DNA from: Gallaecimonas xiamenensis 3-C-1
GTDB lineage: Bacteria > Pseudomonadota > Gammaproteobacteria > Enterobacterales > Gallaecimonadaceae
DNA length: 64,000 nt
Assembly (NCBI RefSeq): GCF_000299915.1
Contig: NZ_AMRI01000013.1
Coordinates: 48,740 to 112,739, forward strand
Direction of reading: 5' to 3'
Shown here piece after piece: positions 51,074 through 59,100 of the stretch. The notes under the pieces were generated by a model that did not search any database, was not told the origin of the DNA, and saw nothing but the letters and a program-made list of their open reading frames with translations. Numbering within the stretch: position 1 is the first letter of the stretch; the number at the start of each line of letters is the position of its first letter. A program made the position numbers and the translations under genes.

Positions 51074-52399
51074 ATGGCTCGCCTGCACCTGGTGACCGAC
51101 GATCTGGATCTGGCCCAACAGTTGGCCAAGCCCCTGCACAGCGCCGGCTTCATCTTCAGCCAAAGCGCCAGCCTGACCGAACCTTTCGACGCCGACCTGG
51201 TGGTCTATGCCCCTGGCCGCTTCGACGCCGCCCAGTACAACGCCTTTCGCGACCATCCCCTTGCTTCCCAGGCCGACTGGTTACTGGTCAGCGACGGCCA
51301 GCCCAACCCTTGGCTGGACAAGCTGATGCGCCACGGCGCCGCCTACCACTTTCGCAAGCCCCTGGACCTGGATCACCTGGCCGAAGTACTGGCCGATTTT
51401 CGCCAGGAGCTGGCCCAGCCTCCCCAAAGGGGCCAGGCTGCCCCTTTGGCCTCCAACCTGGATCAGTACGGCTTGCTGCTGGGCTCGTCCAAACCCATGC
51501 GCCGCCTCTACAGGCTGATCCGCCGGGTCAGCCAAACCGACGCCAATGTGCTGCTGGTGGGCGAAAGCGGCAGCGGCAAGGAATTGGCCGCCCGCACCAT
51601 ACATCAGCAGAGCCAACGCGCCACCGAACCCTTCGTGGCCGTCAACTGTGCCGCCCTGTCGGCAGAACTGGTGGAAAGCGAACTGTTCGGTCACGTCAAA
51701 GGAGCCTTTACCGGCGCTATCCAGGACCATGTGGGTTTCTTCGAGAAAGGTGCCAGGGGCACCCTGTTCCTGGACGAAGTGACGGAGATGCCCCTGGCCC
51801 TGCAGAGCAAACTGCTGCGGGTGCTGGAGAGCGGCGAGTTCCGCCGGGTGGGCAGCGACAAGGTGCAGTACACCCAGGTCAGGGTCGTCGCCGCCAGCAA
51901 CCGCCAGCCGGACGACGCCATAGAGGCGGGGTTCCTGCGCGAGGATCTGTATTTTCGCCTGGCCCATTTTCCGATCCTGCTGCCCCCCTTGCGGGACAGG
52001 GGCCAGGACATCCTGGAGCTGGCCCAGCATTTCCTGGCCTACCGCAACGTCGCCACCGACAGCGCCAAGCACTTTACCCAGGAGGCCCTGGACGCCATCG
52101 CTGCCTACCATTGGCCGGGCAATGTGCGGGAACTCAAGCATTGTGTGGAAAGGGCCCATATTCTGGCCATCAGCGACATTGGCCTTGGGGAACTGCCGGC
52201 CTTGGTGGACCCAGAGCCCAGCCCCGACACCATAGGCCCGGGCACGTCCTTGCGGGATGCCGAGCGGGTGTTGATTATGGCCACCCTGGACGCCTGCCAG
52301 CAGAACAAGACCCAGGCCGCAGAGCAGCTGGGGGTCAGTGTCAAAACCCTCTACAACAAGTTGGAAAAATACCGGGAAGGGGACTGGCAGGAGCCCTAG
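51074..52399 (+). CDS. sigma-54-dependent regulator with degenerate receiver
   Basis: A 441-residue enhancer-binding protein. Residues 1-115 fold like a receiver: the acidic pair Asp9-Asp10 and the lysine in FRKPL are kept. The phospho-acceptor position is alanine (DLVVYAP, Ala46), so control by phosphorylation is unlikely. The AAA+ domain has Walker A VGESGSGKE, sigma-54 loop GAFTGA, Walker B GTLFLDE and the R-finger region FREDLYFRL-like (LREDLYFRL). A Fis helix-turn-helix closes the protein (TQAAEQLGVSVKTLYNKLEKY). GAGGAGAGG precedes the ATG. It lies between two genes with sigma-54-like promoters and is their likely activator. Confidence 0.92.
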   Translation: MARLHLVTDDLDLAQQLAKPLHSAGFIFSQSASLTEPFDADLVVYAPGRFDAAQYNAFRDHPLASQADWLLVSDGQPNPWLDKLMRHGAAYHFRKPLDLDHLAEVLADFRQELAQPPQRGQAAPLASNLDQYGLLLGSSKPMRRLYRLIRRVSQTDANVLLVGESGSGKELAARTIHQQSQRATEPFVAVNCAALSAELVESELFGHVKGAFTGAIQDHVGFFEKGARGTLFLDEVTEMPLALQSKLLRVLESGEFRRVGSDKVQYTQVRVVAASNRQPDDAIEAGFLREDLYFRLAHFPILLPPLRDRGQDILELAQHFLAYRNVATDSAKHFTQEALDAIAAYHWPGNVRELKHCVERAHILAISDIGLGELPALVDPEPSPDTIGPGTSLRDAERVLIMATLDACQQNKTQAAEQLGVSVKTLYNKLEKYREGDWQEP

Positions 52400-52432
52400 G
52401 GGAGACCGGCAAACTTCCTCCCCTTGGCTGTT

Positions 52433-52885
52433 TTACTTGAAGGTCAGCTCCCGCATCCGGTACTGGCCGGTGATGGTGCGGACCTCGGGGTAGCTCTTGG
52501 CGATCTCCAAAGACATCTTCTCTCTTTCCTTGCCCCACTTCTCCATAAAGGCCATGTGCTTGGCCTTGTTGGGCTCAAGGTCGGCGCCTTTGGCGTAGTA
52601 GGTCACCAGGGCCAGGTTGAAGCTGCCGCTTTGGGGCAGTTCGCTGGCGAAGACCTTGTAGTCCTTGATGTAGCCCATTTCCTTGGCCAGGCGGTTACCG
52701 GCCATCCAGGTCTTGGACAGACCGTCCAGGTAGACGTCCAGCATGTTGGGGTCCACCTTGACGGTGGTCACCTCCATCACCATCTCACTGGGCTCATAGT
52801 CCTGGTATATCTCCACCTCGGCCCTGGCCAGCAGGCTGGCACCGGCGGTGAGGCTGAGCAGTAACAGTAGCTTGGGTAGTTTCAT
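52433..52885 (-). CDS. exported protein of unknown function
   Basis: A 150-residue protein with signal peptide MKLPKLLLLLSLTAGASLLARA. The mature part reads like a single alpha/beta domain: VEIYQDYEPSEMVMEVTTVKVDP, then WMAGNRLAKEMGYIKDYKVF and FMEKWGKEREKMSLEIAKSYPEVRTI (in parts). This pattern resembles dimeric alpha+beta barrel-type proteins exported to the periplasm, but I do not assign a family. It is convergent with the sigma-54 activator. No recognisable sigma-54 site lies upstream of it. Confidence 0.65.
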   Translation of the reverse strand: MKLPKLLLLLSLTAGASLLARAEVEIYQDYEPSEMVMEVTTVKVDPNMLDVYLDGLSKTWMAGNRLAKEMGYIKDYKVFASELPQSGSFNLALVTYYAKGADLEPNKAKHMAFMEKWGKEREKMSLEIAKSYPEVRTITGQYRMRELTFK

Positions 52886-53058
52886 GGGGGTCTCCAGGCA
52901 GGCGAGTCAGGCCTCCACCAGTATAGTGACGCCGATCACATTCTGCCGGACCCGCCAAGTCTGTCCCGGCCTGCACTTTTTTCAAAGAAGGCTGTGCTTT
53001 TTGCCGGCCGAACAGCCACCAACCCCTCATGCACCCATATATATCAATAAGTTAAAAA

Positions 53059-53075
53059 CTGGCACCGGCTTTGAA
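53059..53075 (+). promoter_or_regulatory. sigma-54-like promoter of the DUF1328 gene
   Basis: CTGGCACCGGCTTTGAA matches the sigma-54 consensus except at the -12 dinucleotide (GA for GC) and one other position. The preceding TAAGTTAAAAA resembles the TAACTTAAAGG before the BON-operon promoter. It lies 39 bases upstream of the gene. Confidence 0.55.
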
Positions 53076-53113
53076 AGACCCTAACTGAACCCACAGCCAT
53101 TCTTGGAGGAAGC

Positions 53114-53290
53114 ATGTTAGGTTGGGCTCTGATTTTCCTGATTGTCGCCCTGATCGCCGCCGCCTTGGGCTTCGGTGGTATCGCCGGCGCCGCCGCCGGT
53201 ATCGCCAAGATCCTCTTCTTCGTGTTCCTGGCCCTGCTGGTGATCTCCCTGCTAAGCCATCTGCTGCGCGGCCGCAGTTCCAAGCTCTGA
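53114..53290 (+). CDS. DUF1328 small membrane protein
   Basis: A 58-residue membrane protein with two transmembrane segments ([20 protein letters not shown], then [19 protein letters not shown]) and a short basic tail. The start [20 protein letters not shown] is the family hallmark (YtjA-type). Function is unknown, and members are often part of envelope stress regulons. A strong TTGGAGGAA site precedes the ATG. It is short enough to be missed by automatic gene calling. Confidence 0.9.
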   Translation: MLGWALIFLIVALIAAALGFGGIAGAAAGIAKILFFVFLALLVISLLSHLLRGRSSKL

Positions 53291-53375
53291 CCCTGGCCAG
53301 GGGCGCCACGGCGCCTCTGGCGACGGCACCGGCCCCTGTGGCATGCTGGAGCGCCCCGGTTTTCAGGCCCTGCCC

Positions 53376-53990
53376 ATGGACATTTTCATCGCCGTATTGT
53401 TCTTCGCCTTTTCCACCACCATCACCCCTGGCCCCAATAACGTGATGATCATGTCGTCCGGCATGAATTACGGGGTCAAGGCCAGCCTGGGGCACCTGTG
53501 CGGTATCTGCCTGGGTTTTCCAGTGATGGTGCTGCTGGTGGGCCTGGGCTTTGGGGTGGTGTTCGAGCATTTCCCACACCTGCACCAGCTGATCAAGCTG
53601 CTGGGAACCGCCTACCTGCTGTGGCTGGCCTGGAAGATAGCCAGCCAGACCCCCAAGGCGATCCAGGCCGGCCACGCCAAGCCCCTTAACTTCTGGCAGG
53701 GTGCCGCCTTTCAGTGGGTAAACGGCAAGGCCTGGGTGATGGCGTCCGGTGCCATCGCCGCCTTTACCTCGACCCAGGGCGCCATGCTCTGGCAGGTACT
53801 GGCCATCAGCCTGGCCTTCTTGCTGGTGGCCTTTCCCTGTGTCGGCCTCTGGCTGGTGGGGGGCGCCGGGCTACGCCGGGTGCTGACCCGGGCCAAGGCC
53901 CAGCGGGCCTTCAATATCGCCATGGGGCTGCTGCTGGCCCTGTCGGTGCTGCCGGTGCTGGTGGAGCTGTGGCAGTACTACCTGAGCTAA
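53376..53990 (+). CDS. LysE/RhtB-family amino-acid exporter
   Basis: A 204-residue inner-membrane exporter with about six transmembrane segments. The LysE/RhtB signature is present: FFAFSTTITPGPNNVMIMSSG at residues about 8-28, then GVKASLGHLCGICLGF and LLKLLGTAYLLWLAWK-like text (IKLLGTAYLLWLAWKI). The substrate is unknown. The start chosen is ATG 53376; an earlier in-frame ATG at 53343 adds residues that do not resemble the family. It ends in a bidirectional terminator. Confidence 0.92.
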   Translation: MDIFIAVLFFAFSTTITPGPNNVMIMSSGMNYGVKASLGHLCGICLGFPVMVLLVGLGFGVVFEHFPHLHQLIKLLGTAYLLWLAWKIASQTPKAIQAGHAKPLNFWQGAAFQWVNGKAWVMASGAIAAFTSTQGAMLWQVLAISLAFLLVAFPCVGLWLVGGAGLRRVLTRAKAQRAFNIAMGLLLALSVLPVLVELWQYYLS

Positions 53991-53991
53991 C

Positions 53992-54019
53992 AAAAAAGGC
54001 CGGCAATGCCGGCCTTTTT
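53992..54019. terminator. bidirectional terminator between lysE-type and ptrB genes
   Basis: AAAAAAGGCCGGC / GCCGGCCTTTTT hairpin with an AAT loop, serving both convergent genes. Confidence 0.92.
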
Positions 54020-54025
54020 GATGCC

Positions 54026-56032
54026 TTAACCCAGGCGCCCTTCGGCAAGGGCAATCACGAAGGCAAAGTCCCTGGCCGTTTCCTGGTACTGGCGGTAGCG
54101 GCCGGACAGGCCGCCGTGGCCTACCTCCAGCTCGGTTTCCAGCAGCAGCAGGTGCTGGTCGGTTTTCAGGTCCCTGAGCCTGGCCACCCACTTGGCCGGT
54201 TCCCAATAGGCCACCTGGGTGTCGTGCAGGCCGCTGCGCACATAGATATGGGGGTAGGCCTGGGCCCGCACGTTGTCGTAGGGGCTGTAGGACAGCATCA
54301 GGAAATAGTCTGAGGCGTTGTTGGGGTTGCCCCACTCGTCGTATTCCCCCGTGGTCAGGGGCAGGCCGTCGTCGAGCATGGTGGTGACCACATCCACGAA
54401 GGGCACCCCCACCAGGGCGCCTTTATAGAGGCCGGGGGCCTCGTTGAGTACCGCCCCCATCAGCAGGCCGCCGGCGCTGCGCCCTTCGCAGAACAGCTGG
54501 TCCGCCGCCCCCCAACCCTTGGCCACCAGGGCCTTGGTGACGTCGATAAAGTCGTGGAAGCTGTGCCATTTATGCTGGCGCCGGCCCGCTTCGTACCAGG
54601 CCCGGCCCTTTTCCTGGCCGCCACGGATATGGGCTACTGCCAGCACAAAGCCCCGGTCCAGCAGACTGAAACGGGCCTGGGAAAAGCCCGGGTCCAGGCT
54701 GATGCCGTAGGCGCCGTAGCCGTCGATAAGCAGCGGGTTCTGGCCCTGGCGAAAACTGTCCTGGCGCCACATCAGGGTGACCGGCACCTGGGCGCCGTCC
54801 CGGGCTGCCACCTCGATCCGCTGGCAGCGGTACTGGCTGAGGTCGCAATTGGGCACCGGCTTGGTCTTGAGCAGGGTTTTGCTCAGATCCGCCTCGATGC
54901 GGTAAAGACTGGGGGGCTGCACCGGGCTTTGAAAGCCCACCACCAGTTCGCCGGTGTCGTCACTGTGGCCAAGCCAAACGTCATGGACCGCGCCCTCCCA
55001 GGGCAGCAAGGCGTCGTGCTGGTCCCAGAGGATGCGGATCCGCGCCTGGCCCTGGTACCGCTCGGTCAGGGCCAGGGCCCCGTCCAGCAGGTCAAAGTCT
55101 TCCAGCAGTACCTCGGGGTCGTGGCCCTGGCGCTCGGTCATGGCGTCGGCGCCGCTGCCGGTCAGCAGCTTGAAGTTGGGGGCCTGTTCGTTGCTCAGCA
55201 CCACGAAGCGGTCATGGAGGCGGTCGAGCTGGTATTCGATACCCTCCCGGCGCGGCCAGAAGGGCCTGGGGACTGGGTCGCTGCCGTCCAGGGGCAGCAT
55301 CAGCACCTCTGAGGTGAGGGTGGCGGCGGCGCTCAGCATCAGGTATTGGCGGTCCCGGCTTTCCCCCAGGCCCAGCCAGAAGCTGTTGTCCGCTTCTTCG
55401 TAGAGGACCTCTGGTTCCTGGCCCAGCACCTGGCGGTTCAGGCGATAAGGCAGCAGGCTGTCGTCCAGGGTCAGGTAGTAGAGGCTGTTGCTGTCGGCGC
55501 CCCAGACCAGCTCGCCGCTGATCTGCGGGAAGGCCTCGGCCCTGGGCTGGCCGCTGGCCAGGTCCACTAGGTGTACGCTGTAGCTGCGGTCGCCATTATG
55601 GTCGGTGCTGTAGGCCAGCCAGCGCCCGTCCGGGCTGAGGGCCATGTCCCCCAAGGCAAAATAGTTGGCGTCGCCGGCCAGCTGGTTGCCGTCCAGCAGC
55701 AGCTGCCAGGGGGCCTCTTCGCTGCGCCGCCCCTCCACCAGGGCATATTCCTGGCCGTCCAGGGTGCGCTCGCGCAGCTGCCAGACATGGTCCCACCAGG
55801 GCAGGCTCTGATCTTCAGGGGCGATGCGGGCGCGCATTTCACCGTACAACTGGGCCTCGAGGTCGGCATTGGCCTTCAGCACGGCGGCGCTATGGTCGTT
55901 TTCCGCCTGGAGGTGGGCCAAAACGTCGGGGTCTGCCCGCTCGTCGTCCCGCAGCCAATGGTAGGGATCCGGGCGCTGGTGGCTATGCATCAGGTGGACA
56001 TGGGGTTTTTGGGCGGCGCGGGGCGCTGTCAT
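54026..56032 (-). CDS. ptrB: oligopeptidase B
   Basis: A 668-residue cytosolic S9A serine peptidase that cleaves after basic residues in short peptides. The N-terminal part (RPDPYHWLRDDERADPDVL) and a seven-bladed propeller are followed by a C-terminal hydrolase. The nucleophile motif reads CEGRSAGGLLMGAVLN, with VPFVDVVTTMLDDGLPLT and GEYDEWGNPN after it, all specific for oligopeptidase B. The GRSAGG form, as opposed to GGSAGG in E. coli, is also known from other oligopeptidase B proteins. The start chosen is ATG 56032 with GAGG upstream; the frame remains open to 56110. Length is typical (about 680). Confidence 0.93.
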   Translation of the reverse strand: MTAPRAAQKPHVHLMHSHQRPDPYHWLRDDERADPDVLAHLQAENDHSAAVLKANADLEAQLYGEMRARIAPEDQSLPWWDHVWQLRERTLDGQEYALVEGRRSEEAPWQLLLDGNQLAGDANYFALGDMALSPDGRWLAYSTDHNGDRSYSVHLVDLASGQPRAEAFPQISGELVWGADSNSLYYLTLDDSLLPYRLNRQVLGQEPEVLYEEADNSFWLGLGESRDRQYLMLSAAATLTSEVLMLPLDGSDPVPRPFWPRREGIEYQLDRLHDRFVVLSNEQAPNFKLLTGSGADAMTERQGHDPEVLLEDFDLLDGALALTERYQGQARIRILWDQHDALLPWEGAVHDVWLGHSDDTGELVVGFQSPVQPPSLYRIEADLSKTLLKTKPVPNCDLSQYRCQRIEVAARDGAQVPVTLMWRQDSFRQGQNPLLIDGYGAYGISLDPGFSQARFSLLDRGFVLAVAHIRGGQEKGRAWYEAGRRQHKWHSFHDFIDVTKALVAKGWGAADQLFCEGRSAGGLLMGAVLNEAPGLYKGALVGVPFVDVVTTMLDDGLPLTTGEYDEWGNPNNASDYFLMLSYSPYDNVRAQAYPHIYVRSGLHDTQVAYWEPAKWVARLRDLKTDQHLLLLETELEVGHGGLSGRYRQYQETARDFAFVIALAEGRLG

Positions 56033-56178
56033 GCTCTGTTTGACCTCAATGGCAGTCAATGGACGGCAAAGGCCCATTGTCCCGCAATTTAGCCTGGCGA
56101 CCAACAGCACGCGACATTGGTTTTCATCCCCTTATCCCGGGTATCATTACATGCTTGGGAACACGATAGGACACAAGG

Positions 56179-59100
56179 ATGCGCAAGCTCTTAGGTTACT
56201 TCTTTGGCTCGCCCAGTTGGCAGGCCCCACCCTGGTTGCGTTGGTTCAAGGCCAACCCCGCCAAAGGCATTGCCCTCTACTTCGGCCTCTTGGTGCTGGG
56301 CGCCCTGGCCTGGGGTGGCTGGGTCTATTACCAGAACCTGCCCCAGCCACGCACCGTCGGTTATTCGGTCAAGGCTCCGGCCCTGACCGACTACAGCCAG
56401 GACAAGCCCCAGGTCAGCCCCCTGCGGGTGACCTTCGCCGAATCGGCGGCGCCCCTGGAACAGATCGGCAAACCGGTCAGCCAAGGGGTCAGCCTGAGCC
56501 CGGCCATTGCCGGCCAATGGCGCTGGGCCAGCGACAAGCACCTGGAGTTCACCCCGGACGGTGACTGGCCGGTGGACAAGGCCTACACCCTGACCCTGGA
56601 CAAGGACCAGCTGCTGGCGGACAAGGTGCTGTTAAAGACCTACGAGAAAGCCTTCCGCACTGCTCCCTTCACCGCCAAGATCAGCGCCGGCCGCCTCTAC
56701 CAGGACCCCACCCAGCCCAGTATCCAAAAGCTGGTGGCGACCCTGGATTTCAGCCACCCGGTAGACACCGCTTCGGTCAAAGCCAAGCTGACCGTGGTAC
56801 TGAGCCCTGGCCTGACCTACAGCCAGCCCGGCGACATGGAGCTGACCTTCGACGACAAGCGCCTGCACGCCTATGTGCATTCCGCGCCCCTGGCCACGCC
56901 CCTGGAGTCCAGCACCGTCACCCTGGAACAGTCCAAGGACATCAAGGCCGCCGCCGGCGGTAACGGCGCCGAGCCCGGCCATTGGCAAGTGGGCGTGCCC
57001 GGCCGCTACCAGCTCAGCTTCGACCCGGCCCAAATCAGCTTTGCCTACAACGACAAGGACGAGCCCGAGCCGGTGCTGACCATGGAAAGCTCCCGGCCGG
57101 TAAGCGACGAGGCCCTGACCGGCAAGGTCCAGGCCTGGCTGCTGCCCGTCAAGAATCCCAAGGGCAACCGCTCCTGGTACAGCGAAAACGTCACCGAGTC
57201 GGTGCTGAACAGGGCCAGCCCGGTCACCCTGACCCAGATCCCCGGGGCCGAAGGCCTCAACCAGCTGCACAGCTTCAAATTCCAGGTGCCCACCGGCCGC
57301 TATCTGGCGGTGAAGGTGGCCAAGCACGTGGAAGGCCAGGGGGGCTACCTGTCCCGTGACCCGGTGTTCTCTGTGCTGCGCATGCCCGACTACCCCAAGA
57401 CCCTGAAATTCCTGGGTGACGGCGCCCTGCTGACCCTCAACGATGACCAGCGCCTGGGCTACATGGTCCGTGGCGTCAAGGACGTGCAGATCGAAGTGGC
57501 CCAGTTGCTGCCGGACCAGCTGCACCAGTTGGTGGACCAAAGCTCCGGCACCTTCGCCAAGCCCAATCTGGACAACACCGCCTTCGACCGGCTGGTGACC
57601 CGTACCCAGATCAAGCAACGCTTCCTGATCCGCAACCCCGCCGAGACCCTCTACGGCAAGGTGGACCTCAAGCCCTTCTTCAAAGACAAGCGCGGTATCT
57701 TCGTTGTGAAGCTGACCCCGGCCGAAGAACGGGACAGCAGCACCTTCGACTACTACCAAGAAGACGCCCATGACCTGCGCTTCGTGGTGGTGACCGACCT
57801 TGGCATCCTGGCCAAGCGCAGCCGCGACGGTAGCCAGGACCTGTTCGTCCAGTCCCTGGACAAGGGCACCCCGGTGGAAGGGGCCAAGGTGTCCGTCATC
57901 GGCCGTAACGGCCTGGCAGTTGCCCAAGGCACCACCGACTGGCGCGGCCATGCCCGCTTCGACAAGCTCGGCGACCTGCGCCGGGAAAAGGTGCCGCTGT
58001 TCTTCCAGGTGGAAAAAGGCGGTGACCTGTCCTTCCTGCCCCTGGGTGACTGGCGCCACCGTCTCGACCTGTCCCGTTTCGATACCGGCGGCAGCTACGA
58101 GAGCGACGACCCCTCGGCCCTCAGTGCCTACCTCTTTACCGACCGTGGCCTCTACCGCCCCGGCGAAACCGCCCATATCGCCACCCTGGTCCGCGGCCAG
58201 GACTGGCGCACCAGCCTCAACGGCCTGCCGGTCAAGCTGGTGGTTACCGACCCCCGTGGGATAAAGGTGCTGGACCGCACCTTCAACCTGGACAGCAGCG
58301 GCTTTGACAGCCTGGATTTCACCAGCAGCGAAACCGCCGTCGCCGGTGACTACCTGGCCAGCCTGTCGCTGATCCAAGGCAAGTACCGCCTGACCCGCCT
58401 GGGGGACGTTACCTTCAAGGTGCGCGACTTCGAGCCCGACCGCATCAAGGTGCGGGTGGCCCTCAATCAGGATGACCAGCCGGTCAAGGGCTGGCTCAAG
58501 CCCGAGCAGGTGCTGGCCCAGGTTCAGGCCGAGCAGCTGTTCGGCGGCCCCGCCGGCGAGCGCCGGGTCACAGGGGAGATGGTGCTGTCACCGACCGACA
58601 TCAGCTTCAAGGCCTGGCCCGGCTACCGCTTCGGGGTGCTGGGTGAACTCAAGGAGTCCTTCCGTGAGACCCTGGCCGAGACCCAGACCGACGCCGACGG
58701 CAAGGCCCAGCTGGATCTGGCCCTGGGCCGCTTCGACCAGAGCACCTTCAAGCTGCACCTGCTGGCCAAGGTCTTTGAAGCCGGTTCCGGCCGGGGCGTC
58801 AGCGCCCAGAACCAGGTGCTGGTTTCCAGCGCCGATCTGCTGCTGGGTTACAAGGCCGACGGCGATCTGAGCTTTATCAGCAAGGGTGGCGAGCGCCACC
58901 TGCGGCTGCTGGCCGTCGACCAGAACCTGCAAGGCCAGGCCACCAAGATCAAGGTGGAACGCATTGCCAGGCGCTGGGTGTCGGTATTGGTGAAACAGAA
59001 CGACGGCAGCTACCGCTACGAGTCGCGCCGCAAGGACCAGCTGCTGGACACCAGCACCCTGCCCCTGGCTGGCGACGGCCTGAACATGACCCTGGACACC

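Noticed and set aside
54026..56032. GRSAGG in place of GGSAGG in oligopeptidase B as a novel active-site variant
   Set aside because: This form occurs in other known oligopeptidase B proteins, so it is not unusual.
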